This document shows, in pieces, positions 7,589 through 17,004 of a stretch of 32,248 bases of DNA (within the stretch, counting starts at the first letter, position 1; every line of letters starts with the position of its first letter). Under the pieces are notes generated by a model, which was not told the origin of the DNA, made no database searches, and saw only the letters and a list, made by a program, of their open reading frames with translations. The DNA is from UBA9653 sp014859835 (GTDB lineage: Archaea > Thermoplasmatota > Thermoplasmata > UBA10834): contig JACZKW010000117.1 of assembly GCA_014859835.1 (NCBI GenBank), forward strand, positions 1 to 32,248, written 5' to 3'. The translations under genes and the position numbers were made by a program.

Positions 7589-8587
7589 TCAGATCTTGAC
7601 TCTCGGGTCAAGCATAGTGTATATGATGTCCGCAATCAAGTTCGCGATGAGAACCGCCACTGCCATGATCAGGAATAGCGCCTGGAGCAATGGCAGGTCT
7701 CGGGCACCGACGGCATCCCATGTGAGTTTGCCAAGCCCTTCGTAGGAGAACACCATCTCGACCATGATCGTACCACCTAGCACCCAGCCGATGCTTATGG
7801 CCATGACGGTCACCACAGGCAGCATAGCGTTCTTCATCGCGTGATTCTTCAATATATACTTGTTAGACAACCCCTTCGCTCGCGCGGTGGTTATGTAGTC
7901 CTCTGTGAGGACGTCTGTTAGTGAGTTTCTCATTATCAGCGCGAACTCAGCCATTATCTCTAAAGTGAAAGCCATCAGAGGCAATACGAGATGGTATCCT
8001 CTGCTTACCAATTTCTCGAACAGATTCATGAAACGATAATCCGGTGGCGTGTCCGTCCATGGAAGATCTCCGTACGCCCCCCTGGTCGGGAACCATTCAA
8101 ACATTCCTCCGAATACGAGTAGAAGCACGAGCGCGAACAGGAAAGTCGGCATCGAGTAGAATGTGAGGGCGAACGCCATACCGACGGTATCTCCAAGTCG
8201 CCCCCTCCTCCAGGCCGCGAACCTTCCTAGGATCACTCCCAAGTATATCGCAAGAATAGTGCCTATTCCTACCAGCACTAGAGTGTTCACGATCCTTGGC
8301 TCCAAGAGATAACCGATCGAGGTTCCTGCGTTAAGACTGCCCGTCACTCCGAAGTCCAATCTCAGTGTGTCTGTGACATAGTAGTAGAATTGCATGTACC
8401 AAGGATCGTTCAGATGGAACTTATCCCTGATCTCGAACGCAACCTCTTCTGATATCCCCCTTCCTATGAAGGCCCTCGCGGGGTCTCCCGGGAGGATTCG
8501 GAATAGGAAGAAGTTGAAAGTAATGATCGCAATTAATGTGATCCCGAGATAGACGAGCTTTCTCATTATGTATGTTCTCATGTCCAT
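7589..8587 (-). CDS. ABC transporter permease, DppB/OppB type
   Basis: A 332-aa permease with the classic N-terminus (YIMRKLVYLGITLIAIITFN then FFLFRILPGDPARAF) and an EAA loop (TTARAKGLSNKYILKNHAMK). About six membrane segments; length is normal for DppB. The start at 8587 has GGTGGT nearby; a second ATG six bases in is also possible. It lies between the substrate-binding protein and the DppC-type permease. Together they would make the channel of an importer for peptides, opines or similar solutes. The family does not allow the substrate to be named. Confidence 0.88.
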   Translation of the reverse strand: MDMRTYIMRKLVYLGITLIAIITFNFFLFRILPGDPARAFIGRGISEEVAFEIRDKFHLNDPWYMQFYYYVTDTLRLDFGVTGSLNAGTSIGYLLEPRIVNTLVLVGIGTILAIYLGVILGRFAAWRRGRLGDTVGMAFALTFYSMPTFLFALVLLLVFGGMFEWFPTRGAYGDLPWTDTPPDYRFMNLFEKLVSRGYHLVLPLMAFTLEIMAEFALIMRNSLTDVLTEDYITTARAKGLSNKYILKNHAMKNAMLPVVTVMAISIGWVLGGTIMVEMVFSYEGLGKLTWDAVGARDLPLLQALFLIMAVAVLIANLIADIIYTMLDPRVKI

Positions 8588-8709
8588 TGATTACCACCAA
8601 CTAGGCACGACACAATTCCTGCCTAGGCCCCCTGCTACCTGTTATCCTCTCCCTTCAGATGTGGCTCGTCTCCAGTCCCTTGCCGATCGGTCTTTAAATG
8701 GAAAGAGAT

Positions 8710-8733
8710 GTCCGCGCGGGCGATCGCGCGGAC
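8710..8733 (-). terminator. Strong hairpin between binding-protein and permease genes
   Basis: GTCCGCGCG, a 6-nt loop and CGCGCGGAC form a perfect 9-bp GC stem, 10 nt after the stop codon of the binding-protein gene. In such operons an intercistronic hairpin often protects the upstream message, so that binding protein is made in excess of the permeases. Partial termination is also possible. A TATA-like TTTAAA (rc of 8693-8698) follows and might re-start transcription of the permeases. Confidence 0.55.
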
Positions 8734-8743
8734 TGTTTGAACG

Positions 8744-10741
8744 CTACTCTCCAAGCGGACTCTTGCTGTCTTCCCGCTGCTCTTTCTTTCCTCCCTTCTT
8801 GCCGCGGAGCATCATGACTGCAAGGAGTATCGCCACGATCGCTACCCCAGCGCCGATGCCTGCATACATGATCCATGCGTCATCGGTCCCAGTATCTTCT
8901 GGTGGTGGCTCTTCTCCGTCATCTATGGTCACTGGTTCGATTTCGAACATGAGCTGAGGCCCTGTCCAGAAGTGGTCGAAGCTCAGGCATGGGAGCTCCT
9001 CCCAATCTCCCCAGTTCGTGAACTTATCGGTCCTCCAAGCGTATGTCTGATACGGGTAGGCCAAGATGATGTATGCGGCATCGAGGTAGTTGACCCGCTG
9101 GCACTCATCGGTGTAGACCTTCCTGTCTTCCTCGTCCATGGTCACCACGGACATCGCATATGCTTCGTTGTACGATGCATTATCGTAGAAGTTGTCATTC
9201 CATCCATTGATGGCCCTCCCTGCCTGGCAGAACAGCATGTAATTGGGGTCAGAGTCGGCGCTCCAATACCAGATCATCGTGTCATAACCATAACCATAGA
9301 CTTCCGTCGAAAGAGTCACCTCATCGACGATATCGATGTTCAGGCCGATACCGACCTCCTTATACACCTGCTGCAGGTATTGGGCGATCTCTTTCTCCTC
9401 TGGATATTCCCTACGTATCAACATGTCGAAGATGAGTTCTCTGTCTTCCAGGCACCATCCTTCTTCGTACGCCATGCTGTCGGTGGTCACAGTCCTGTAC
9501 TCACCACCGTCATATCTGTATCCGGCGTCCTCGAGTATCTGTTCCGCTGCATCCCTATCGAATGCGTAGAACTCATCCTCCGTCGGTTCGTAGTGCCACT
9601 TCACGTTCACTGGTGAGATGAGGGTCGTGCCTTCATCGGCGAGTCCCGCGTAGTAGTTGTTAACAATGTATGTCTTGTTCGTCGCGGTCGCCAACGCTTG
9701 TCGGACCGCCGGATCGAGTCTGGCCAGGTTGTTACCCGCCTCATTCATGTTTATTCCGATCTCAGTCCAATATTGCGTGCACTTGATCCCATCGAAAGTC
9801 TCGACGTTCTGGAGCAACTCATTCTCGACATCTTCCTTTATCGCGAGGTATGTCTGTGGCGGGAACTGAGCTATGTCCAACTTCCCCGTCCTAAGGTCGG
9901 TCGCCATCGCCACATCGTCATCATAGAAGTACATGACCAGCTTGTCGAAATTCACATATTTGTCCTTGTCAGGACCCCAGTGGTAATTCGGGTTCTTCAC
10001 GAGTGTTATATGATCTCCCTCGTTCCATTCGTCATAGATATACTCGGTCCCGGTGAATGGTCCAGTTCCCACGATCGGAATCTCCCCTTCGAAGACCCCC
10101 TGCCAATTGAACGCTATATCGGTCGCATCCATGCCTATGAGTTTGTGCTTCGGAAGGATCGGGATGCATATGAGATATGCGTACGCACATGGTGCCGGTT
10201 CTTCCGTCGCCCTGTCATAATAGTGTATCCTTATGGTATCCTCGTCGATAGCTTCGGCGTATTGCATGAAGTATGCATATGGCTGGTATGCCCAGAACTC
10301 ATCGTAATCGAATACATTCAGATTTATTGTGAACACAACATCATCGACTGTAAGAGGCTGTCCGTCGTGCCATTCTGCGTTCTGGGTTATGTCGTACTCC
10401 CAGACCGATCCGTACGGTTCGCCAGAAGCAAGGAGTTCTGGATCGTCCTCGGGCACCATCCTCCAGTCCGTGGCGAGATTTCCTTCCGTAACGAAATCAT
10501 CCTGCACGGTATGCATGGCATCATAGACAAACCCATAGTAGACATAGGCCGCATCGCTCAGGCCCACATTGGGATTGAGGCTGTCAACCATCTGCATGAA
10601 TCCAACATTGAGAATTACCTCCTCATCCGCTGCCTCAGCGGTTCCGATCATCCCAAAAATGCCTGCCAGAGGCATGGATAGGATCCCTACAATCAGTACA
10701 ACAACACCCACGGACAAGATTCTTCCGACTGAGTCACCCAC
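8744..10741 (-). CDS. Family 5 extracellular solute-binding protein, membrane-anchored at both ends
   Basis: A 665-aa periplasmic-type binding protein of the peptide/opine/nickel family. The N-terminal hydrophobic segment (residues about 10-37) ends in EAADEE, a possible signal-peptidase site. The body carries family features such as DSLNPNVGLSDAAYVYYGFV, VTTYLDAA-like helices and WEYDITQNAEWHDGQPLTVDDVVFTI (quoted in part). A C-terminal acidic linker and a transmembrane helix (about 624-645) with a basic tail anchor it to the outer face of the membrane, as is common in archaea. The start is GTG at 10741, with GGGGG (10749-10753) at good spacing. It ends in TAG. It heads the importer operon. 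If functionally tied to the nearby methyltransferase module it might bring in a methylated amine, but the family usually handles peptides. Confidence 0.87.
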   Translation of the reverse strand: MGDSVGRILSVGVVVLIVGILSMPLAGIFGMIGTAEAADEEVILNVGFMQMVDSLNPNVGLSDAAYVYYGFVYDAMHTVQDDFVTEGNLATDWRMVPEDDPELLASGEPYGSVWEYDITQNAEWHDGQPLTVDDVVFTINLNVFDYDEFWAYQPYAYFMQYAEAIDEDTIRIHYYDRATEEPAPCAYAYLICIPILPKHKLIGMDATDIAFNWQGVFEGEIPIVGTGPFTGTEYIYDEWNEGDHITLVKNPNYHWGPDKDKYVNFDKLVMYFYDDDVAMATDLRTGKLDIAQFPPQTYLAIKEDVENELLQNVETFDGIKCTQYWTEIGINMNEAGNNLARLDPAVRQALATATNKTYIVNNYYAGLADEGTTLISPVNVKWHYEPTEDEFYAFDRDAAEQILEDAGYRYDGGEYRTVTTDSMAYEEGWCLEDRELIFDMLIRREYPEEKEIAQYLQQVYKEVGIGLNIDIVDEVTLSTEVYGYGYDTMIWYWSADSDPNYMLFCQAGRAINGWNDNFYDNASYNEAYAMSVVTMDEEDRKVYTDECQRVNYLDAAYIILAYPYQTYAWRTDKFTNWGDWEELPCLSFDHFWTGPQLMFEIEPVTIDDGEEPPPEDTGTDDAWIMYAGIGAGVAIVAILLAVMMLRGKKGGKKEQREDSKSPLGE

Positions 10742-10761
10742 TTACTTTCCCCCTTAGTTTC

Positions 10762-10773
10762 GACTTGCAAGTC
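10762..10773. promoter_or_regulatory. 12-nt palindrome before the binding-protein ribosome-binding site
   Basis: GACTTGCAAGTC is a perfect self-complementary 12-mer 8 nt upstream of the GGGGG element of the binding-protein gene. This is a good position for a repressor operator controlling the importer operon. No clear TATA box could be fixed beside it. Confidence 0.4.
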
Positions 10774-11290
10774 TTTCACGATATCCCCATCGACTCGCGA
10801 ACCACTACTGAAACGTTCCGAGGATCAACGCGCGTGTGGAAACAACTCTTTCCTCCACTGTCCCACACGACAGTCGAATCCCCGCTTCATGCTGTGTCAT
10901 TAATGAGAATTTTCGTATATGAACATTCCGACCAATCATTGCAAAAATGCGAAGCGATTCGAGTACTGAAACTCATTATCATAATTTGTTTGAAAATGCA
11001 GACTCTTATCCGCAATTCGCTGGAATCAGTCACATCGGACATGAACGTCTGCCTATGTCGCCGAGGCATCATTGTCGATTGATTATGTCGTGCTGACAAT
11101 CGATGGACTGAAGTTGTAGCACTCCTAATCCACCGTGGTCGAAGCAGATGACACGCATTCGATCCTCTAAACGATTTCTTTGAAGTGCATTTCAATATTA
11201 GCGGTTGAAACATACGTCGAGCGCTGGCTTTCGGGCCAATCCTCGGAAACATTTTCGTATTGGATTCTATGATTCGAACAATGTTTCAAC
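10774..11290. other. About 590-bp gene-free divergent intergenic region
   Basis: The stretch between the importer operon and the surface-protein gene is A+T-richer than the flanking genes and holds no convincing gene on either strand. Short inverted repeats are present: ACTGTC-N6-GACAGT (10857-10874), TCATTAATGA (10898-10907) and TCGATTG...CAATCGA (11075-11103). It probably holds promoters and control sites for both divergent units, perhaps with remains of lost sequence. Confidence 0.5.
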
Positions 11291-11293
11291 AGA

Positions 11294-11352
11294 TTATTTA
11301 TAGCTGGTAAACGGTACAAGATTCGCTCCGATAGTTGAGTTGTTCGTGGGGG
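11294..11352 (+). promoter_or_regulatory. Promoter and ribosome-binding site of the surface-protein gene
   Basis: The TATA-like TTATTTATAG (11294-11303) predicts a transcript start near 11325. The leader contains GGGGG (11348-11352), 9 nt before the ATG at 11362. This fixes the start, rather than the in-frame TTG at 11335 that lies upstream of the ribosome-binding site. Confidence 0.6.
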
Positions 11353-11361
11353 AACCAGCAA

Positions 11362-14300
11362 ATGTCTGAAGGGCTATCAACTAGTGAGTCTGCTAGCGAG
11401 AATGCTTCACCAGAACCAATCACGCCATCCAAAGGCAAGGGCGGTAGGAAGCTTTGGCTGATGATAGTCGCCATCATCGTGGCGATTCTTCTGCTAAGTA
11501 CTGTTGCTTATGTTCTGTTGGTGAACGATGATGGTGGTGATGATATTGAAGAGCCTGCCGAGATGGAACTCGTTGTGACCGTATATCCGACGACGCCCGT
11601 CGTTGTTGAAGCGGGATCCACAGTCATGCTCTACGTATCATCGGCGCTGCGAAATGTCGATACCGATGAAACGGTGTCGCTTGACGGCAACACGAGTGTT
11701 GATTACACGTGGAAGAGGGATCCGATCACAATCGGCTCCTTCGACTTGTCTGGGAACCGATACTGCAACCTGACCGTGAGTGATGCCGGAGGGACGGGGA
11801 CAATCTCTTGTCTGGTTGAGGTGGATGAACTCAACGCTACTGTATCCAAAGTCATAACAATCAATCCGCCGTATCTCACCAGTGTATCCGTGGTGCCAGT
11901 ATCAAAGACTCTCACCGTTGATGCTAGTTCTATTTTCACAGCCACAGCTTTTGATTCCGTCGGGGATGCGATGAGCGACTTGGACTTTTCGTGGGAGGCC
12001 GAAGGAATGGCTAGTGGCGACTACACATTGAATGCAACAACTGGTAGGAGCGTCACATTCACTGGACTTGCCGAGGGCGTGGCATGGCTGAACGCAACGA
12101 CCATTGATGGAACACTCAGCGCCACAGGTTCTTCGATGATAACCATAACCTCGGATATTCCGGAAAGGAGTGTCGACTATTACTGGTACGACATGTTCAA
12201 CGTGCCCTTCGGTGAGTGGTATGACAAGAGGAGCGATGAGATTCCCTGGGATGACAGTTATCCGTATGTCTATGACTGGGTCGATGAATCCCAGGACGGC
12301 AATATATGGACCTATTCGAACATGCGCCTCGACATAACCGGAAGGAACATGACGGATGTCAGCATGAATGAGAACCCATTGTTCGTTCCGAACCTCGGAA
12401 CCACGACCGGTGGGAACGTCGTTCTCGATTGGTACTTCACTTACGGTACGGATGCGGAGTTGGACCTGCTCTCATCGTCTGCTCACGATAATAACGACGG
12501 GTGGATCACGATATTCGAGGGAGTCGCGACTCTAGATATGGCAGCCGCGATGTCTGTCCTCGGCATGCCTGCTGACCAATGGAGTAATTTTGATACCTGG
12601 TGGGCAGAGAACCAGTCACGAATCAGTGAAGAATGGGGGGACTACATAAACTCCGAGGCAAACGACCGGCTCGACATCTACTGCATGTATGAGTACATGT
12701 TCCAGTCGTTCAAGGACAACATCACGGCAGAGCGCGTGGGAGACACGGTGGTCGTGAACCAGCTGATTGTATCATGGGGATTCGAGGCTCTGATGTCTCG
12801 ATGGCTCCATGATGCATGGATGGACGACACCGAGTACTGGTTCGAGGATTTCTCGATGCATGCGGAGATCGGGCCGGAGATGATGGACATCGATATATCG
12901 ACCGCCATCGAATATGCCATATATGCGTATGAGACGACGGACGATGGATTGCCCTGTTGGATGTGGGAGGGCTTGCTCGCCGACTACATCACAGCTATGG
13001 GTCACCCATCACTGTTCGAAATCTATGAAGCGGAAACATACTTGTGTGCCGCGCCAGGGAGCCCGCTATACGGTCAGGAGATGTTTTACGACTACGTCCC
13101 TGGTGCGCTCAACCTGACTGAGGGTGAGACCCTGCGGTTCACATGGCCTGCAGGCGACCAGATGTTCCTGAAGCACGTAAAGCCGGGCGAGTACGAGCTC
13201 AATGATTATGCCATGACCGTCGATTATATGGAACCGATGGGGGTCGATTTCCCGGGCCAGATCGATGTCGATACGACTGACCGGACGATAGAGTTCAGAG
13301 GTCCGATTGACATGTGGACCTGGTCACGTGATCAGGACCGATCGACATGGCTGGAAACTGAATGGGATCGCATGCTGCTTTTGCCATATGGTATGCCGAC
13401 TATCGAATTCCGATTGACAGGTCCGGTTGAGCTAACATCGTTCGACGTGTCCGGCTATGCCGACCCGATCGTGGAGGGAGAATCCTCAAGCTTCACCGTG
13501 ACTGCGTTGGACCAGTTCGACGAACCGTTCCCGAGCTTCGTTGGCACGATAACCTTCTCGTCCTCTGATCCGCTCGCGGTATTGCCGGATGACTTCACAT
13601 TCGATATCGGCGATTCCGGTACCTACACATTCCCTGCGGGTGAGGTCATCTTCAACACGCCGGGAGAGCAGGAGCTGGTGGTCAACTACACCGATGATAT
13701 GGACATATCTGGCCTTCAGTTCGGGATCACCGTGACCGAGGCGCCTTACCCGTACGAGCTACGTGTGGAGAATGTGACCACTCCTATGATGGAAGGTGAG
13801 TCATCTGGATTCGATGTGATCGTGCTGGATCAATACGGTGCATTGTATCCGACATATACTGGAACGATCGAATTCTCGTCCAATGACAGCGCTGCGGTGT
13901 TCTCGCCGACCCAGTACGAGTTCATGCTGATTGACGGAGGCATGAAGACCTTCGCGAGCGATGCTGTGACCTTCATGACTCCAGGTGTGCACGACCTGAC
14001 TGCGTATGATGTCGATACGCCATCGATATCCGGATCGCAATTGGATATCGTTGTCGAGGAGATTCCGGTACCGCACTTCGTGCTCACAGGTGTCGTGGAC
14101 CCATCGTATGCCAACGAATCGTTATCAGATCTGACGGTGACGGTGTTGGACCAATGGGACAACCCATACACAACATACGTCGGCATCGTGACCTTCACTT
14201 GCACCGACCCGTTGTCTCCGTCTCTGACGAACTATGAGTTCGACATCCTGGACGCTGGTGAGGCATCGTTCCCGACATCAGTTATATTCGGGACTCCTGG

Positions 14301-16878
14301 GATGCAGACGTTGACCGCGACCGATACGGTTGACGGAACCATCACTGGCTCGGTTACCGTGGAAGTGTTGGCCGAAGCTGTCGCGACGTATCTCGATGTC
14401 TATGGCATATCCAACACGGTGACGCAATGGATCAACGAGTCCGTGACGGTGGATGTGTACGATCAATACGACCGCATATTCCCTGGATACGACGGCACTA
14501 TAAACTTCACTGCGAACGACACCGGCGTGAATTTCCCTGAGAACTACACGTTCGAACCGGCGACGGATCTCGGTAGCCACACATTTGAGGACCTGATGAA
14601 CTTCACCGAGCTCGGATGGTACGAGGTGACTGCCACGGATACTGGTGACCCGTCTTTGACTGGGTATCAGACCGACATATTCGTTACGGATGTCGGGCCG
14701 TACATCGCCTACTTCACCGTGACAGGAATAACCTCTATGTGGGAGGGCAATGTATCTGATGTCTTGGTCACGGCATTCGACCAGTACGATAATGTCTTCA
14801 ATGACTATGCTGGTACGATAGAGTTCTCTACGGACGCTGCGAGCGGAGAGAGCCTGCCGACAGACTACACATTCGTGCCTGCCACTGACGATGGCGACCA
14901 CCTGTTCTCGAATGCCGTATCGTTCGATGACCCAGGAACTTTCAGCGTGACGGTCACGGACACGGTGGATACGGGTGCGACGGGCACTCAGAGCGGCATC
15001 GTGATTGAGGACCTCCTCCCGAGCACGCTGAAGATCGAAGGGGCGCCCATGGAAGTCGATGTCGGGTCTTCGTTTACATTGACGGTGAGCGTATACCATC
15101 AATACGATGAGCTGGATGCGGAGTACACTGGCACGGTCGAATTCGAAAGCAGCGACCTTGACGGCTCTGTGGAGCTGCCATCGGACTATACGTTCGTCAT
15201 AGGGGACGCGGGAACGCGCACATTCACCGATGAATTCGTTCTGATGACTGCGGGTGCCCAGACCATCGACGCGACGGATACGAGCGATGGCTCGTTGACA
15301 GACAGCGCACCTATAACCGTCGTCATACCGCGGTATCGCTCCATGACGTACACGATGTATGACATGTTCGAGGAGCCCTGGGGTGAATGGTGGACGAACG
15401 AAGACTGGGGCCGTGAGGTGAGTTACCCTGATAGCTATGTCATAACGAGTGACGAAGGCAACAACACTTTGCTTTACATGCCCGGATACACGGTTGGGAC
15501 TGGATCGGAGAAACTCTACCAGGGCATGATATTCGCTCCTTACAGATGGGCTATGGAGGGGGAGTACCTGCCAGAGCTTACTGTGACCGACCCTGAGTTC
15601 ATGCCGGTTCGTGGACCGACGACCGTGACTGGGACGCCATCGGTGTCGATGGATCTATACTTCCAGTACCTGTCCTACGAATGGTGGGATGACTACTGGA
15701 TACCGACCTGGGGCGACTCTGCGGGCTGGGAAGGTGACGACCTCATCGAAAGTGGCAATGACGGGTACTACCTTGGCACGAACTATTCGATTGTAATGAA
15801 CAGGCCTGCTGCCGAGGTATGGCTCAACATGCCTCAGACTTCCGATCCCGCAACTTGGTGGGCCACCAACGGAGCGAGCTATAAGAGTGCGTGGCAGGTA
15901 TGGATCGATGACCAAGGGAACAATGTGTTCGATATCTGGTGTGGGTTCGAATGGCCTTACGTCGATCTTGCGACGATGATGGACATGACAGTTGACGGCG
16001 ATGGCAACGTCGTCCTATCCATAGGGCATGTCAGCTGGGGATTCGAGATCCTCATGTGCCGCTGGCTCGACGATGCGAACATCTGCACCCATCAACCGTA
16101 CTGGGAGGACTTCCACATGCAGGTGGAGTATGGCACGGATGATTCGAACATGACTTCGGACGCTGTCTGCCAGTACAGTATGCATGCGGTCAAGGCGAAC
16201 GGGTCCGTCGATGCCCCTGCATGGGTCTGGGAGCCGATCAGGATCGATTATACGACGCAGCCGGGGCATCCGTCCGAGTATACGCCTTATGTGAACCTGA
16301 AGTACACGAGCTGGAACTGCGGAGACGCTTTGCTCGGACAGGAGGTCAAGTACGATACGACTCCTGGATGGCTCGACCTTGGAGAACATGATGCGCTGAT
16401 ATTCCAGCTCCCGATGGGCGAGAAGATCGGATATCAGGGCAAACAGACCACGAACCCATACGGCGACTACGAAGCTCTGATTGTCGATGGAGACAACCAG
16501 GGATTCATGGACATACGTGAGGACGGGACCCTTGAACTCGGATACTTCGAGACAAACCCGTCTTCGCCAATAGACCTGATGCCAATGTACGATGACGATG
16601 CCAAGACGCTGACGATATCCGGTCCAAAGGACTTCGACAGCGTGCACAGGCTGGATGGATCGCGCTATCACGGAGCTCCATGGATCGAGTTCAACGTGAC
16701 CGCATCGCCTCCGAAGGCTCTGGCGTTGGTGACGCCGACAGAGATTGTGTCTGGTGAGCAGGCCTCTGCTACTGAAATGTCGTCTTCTGCGGAGGTAGCG
16801 TCGCTCACGGTGGTTGCGGTGGCTGCCGCGTTGGCGGTAACAGCGCTGGGAGTCGGCATACGCCGCTACTCGAAGTGA
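11362..16878 (+). CDS. Giant Ig-repeat surface protein with duplicated large domain
   Basis: A protein of 1838 aa with a short cytoplasmic N-terminus, a signal-anchor helix (residues about 31-54), an acidic linker and two Ig/BIG-like domains (to about residue 269). Large domain A (12169-13431) follows, then six tandem Ig-like repeats of 102-107 aa (13432-15330), large domain B (15331 to about 16704), and a C-terminal membrane helix followed by RRYSK. Domains A and B are clearly related: YDMF..P.GEW opens both, SWGFE.LM.RWL lies in the middle, and GQE..YD..PG..L comes later. They are rich in Trp, Tyr and Asp. Many N-x-S/T sites and the acidic composition suit a glycosylated exterior protein. 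An S-layer or adhesive role is plausible but not shown. No enzyme motif was recognised. Confidence 0.82.
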   Translation: MSEGLSTSESASENASPEPITPSKGKGGRKLWLMIVAIIVAILLLSTVAYVLLVNDDGGDDIEEPAEMELVVTVYPTTPVVVEAGSTVMLYVSSALRNVDTDETVSLDGNTSVDYTWKRDPITIGSFDLSGNRYCNLTVSDAGGTGTISCLVEVDELNATVSKVITINPPYLTSVSVVPVSKTLTVDASSIFTATAFDSVGDAMSDLDFSWEAEGMASGDYTLNATTGRSVTFTGLAEGVAWLNATTIDGTLSATGSSMITITSDIPERSVDYYWYDMFNVPFGEWYDKRSDEIPWDDSYPYVYDWVDESQDGNIWTYSNMRLDITGRNMTDVSMNENPLFVPNLGTTTGGNVVLDWYFTYGTDAELDLLSSSAHDNNDGWITIFEGVATLDMAAAMSVLGMPADQWSNFDTWWAENQSRISEEWGDYINSEANDRLDIYCMYEYMFQSFKDNITAERVGDTVVVNQLIVSWGFEALMSRWLHDAWMDDTEYWFEDFSMHAEIGPEMMDIDISTAIEYAIYAYETTDDGLPCWMWEGLLADYITAMGHPSLFEIYEAETYLCAAPGSPLYGQEMFYDYVPGALNLTEGETLRFTWPAGDQMFLKHVKPGEYELNDYAMTVDYMEPMGVDFPGQIDVDTTDRTIEFRGPIDMWTWSRDQDRSTWLETEWDRMLLLPYGMPTIEFRLTGPVELTSFDVSGYADPIVEGESSSFTVTALDQFDEPFPSFVGTITFSSSDPLAVLPDDFTFDIGDSGTYTFPAGEVIFNTPGEQELVVNYTDDMDISGLQFGITVTEAPYPYELRVENVTTPMMEGESSGFDVIVLDQYGALYPTYTGTIEFSSNDSAAVFSPTQYEFMLIDGGMKTFASDAVTFMTPGVHDLTAYDVDTPSISGSQLDIVVEEIPVPHFVLTGVVDPSYANESLSDLTVTVLDQWDNPYTTYVGIVTFTCTDPLSPSLTNYEFDILDAGEASFPTSVIFGTPGMQTLTATDTVDGTITGSVTVEVLAEAVATYLDVYGISNTVTQWINESVTVDVYDQYDRIFPGYDGTINFTANDTGVNFPENYTFEPATDLGSHTFEDLMNFTELGWYEVTATDTGDPSLTGYQTDIFVTDVGPYIAYFTVTGITSMWEGNVSDVLVTAFDQYDNVFNDYAGTIEFSTDAASGESLPTDYTFVPATDDGDHLFSNAVSFDDPGTFSVTVTDTVDTGATGTQSGIVIEDLLPSTLKIEGAPMEVDVGSSFTLTVSVYHQYDELDAEYTGTVEFESSDLDGSVELPSDYTFVIGDAGTRTFTDEFVLMTAGAQTIDATDTSDGSLTDSAPITVVIPRYRSMTYTMYDMFEEPWGEWWTNEDWGREVSYPDSYVITSDEGNNTLLYMPGYTVGTGSEKLYQGMIFAPYRWAMEGEYLPELTVTDPEFMPVRGPTTVTGTPSVSMDLYFQYLSYEWWDDYWIPTWGDSAGWEGDDLIESGNDGYYLGTNYSIVMNRPAAEVWLNMPQTSDPATWWATNGASYKSAWQVWIDDQGNNVFDIWCGFEWPYVDLATMMDMTVDGDGNVVLSIGHVSWGFEILMCRWLDDANICTHQPYWEDFHMQVEYGTDDSNMTSDAVCQYSMHAVKANGSVDAPAWVWEPIRIDYTTQPGHPSEYTPYVNLKYTSWNCGDALLGQEVKYDTTPGWLDLGEHDALIFQLPMGEKIGYQGKQTTNPYGDYEALIVDGDNQGFMDIREDGTLELGYFETNPSSPIDLMPMYDDDAKTLTISGPKDFDSVHRLDGSRYHGAPWIEFNVTASPPKALALVTPTEIVSGEQASATEMSSSAEVASLTVVAVAAALAVTALGVGIRRYSK
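12169..13431 (+). repeat. Large domain, copy A (about 421 aa), of the surface protein
   Basis: The N-terminal copy of an internal duplication, opening with YYWYDMFNVPFGEWY. It shares SWGFEALMSRWLHDA, a WEDF/WFEDF...MH/MQ.E.G stretch, W.WE....DY, GHPS and GQEMFYDYVPG with copy B, in the same order. Confidence 0.7.
13432..15330 (+). repeat. Six tandem Ig-like repeats in the surface protein
   Basis: Units begin at 13432, 13753, 14074, 14383, 14704 and 15025, and are 321, 321, 309, 321, 321 and 306 nt long. The shared pattern is V.V.DQYD..Y..Y.GTI.FSS.D....LP.DYTF...D.G..TF...V.F..PG...L...DT......G....I.V. DNA identity between units is modest, so the array is old and not a recent slippage product. 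Confidence 0.85.
15331..16704 (+). repeat. Large domain, copy B (about 458 aa), of the surface protein
   Basis: The C-terminal copy of the large domain. It opens with MTYTMYDMFEEPWGEWW, has SWGFEILMCRWLDDA in the middle and GQEVKYDTTPGWLDLGEHD late, and ends with a GPKDFD...PWIEFNVT strand like the GPIDMW...PTIEFRLTG end of copy A. Confidence 0.7.
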
Positions 16879-16906
16879 ACGGACGTAGAAACCCGGTAAA
16901 CCTCTT

Positions 16907-16924
16907 CATTCTTCTTCATTTTTC
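16907..16924 (+). terminator. Pyrimidine-rich tract after the surface-protein gene
   Basis: A T/C-rich run (TTCATTCTTCTTCATTTTTC) begins about 28 nt past the stop codon. Archaeal transcription commonly ends in such T-rich tracts without a hairpin. Confidence 0.45.
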
Positions 16925-17004
16925 GATGCGCGTCTAGTGAGAACGCTCATAGGTCCTGCCATGATGTGGTGTTCATTGGCCCGTCCGGGATAAGGCTGAA
17001 CCAT

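Noticed and set aside
10887..11252. A 121-codon minus-strand frame in the large intergenic region
   Set aside because: Composition is unlike a protein (no domain, scattered rare residues), it has no ribosome-binding site, and it covers several short palindromes.
14278..15102. A 274-codon minus-strand frame inside the surface-protein gene
   Set aside because: It is a shadow of the Ig repeats, Arg/His-rich, with no start signals.
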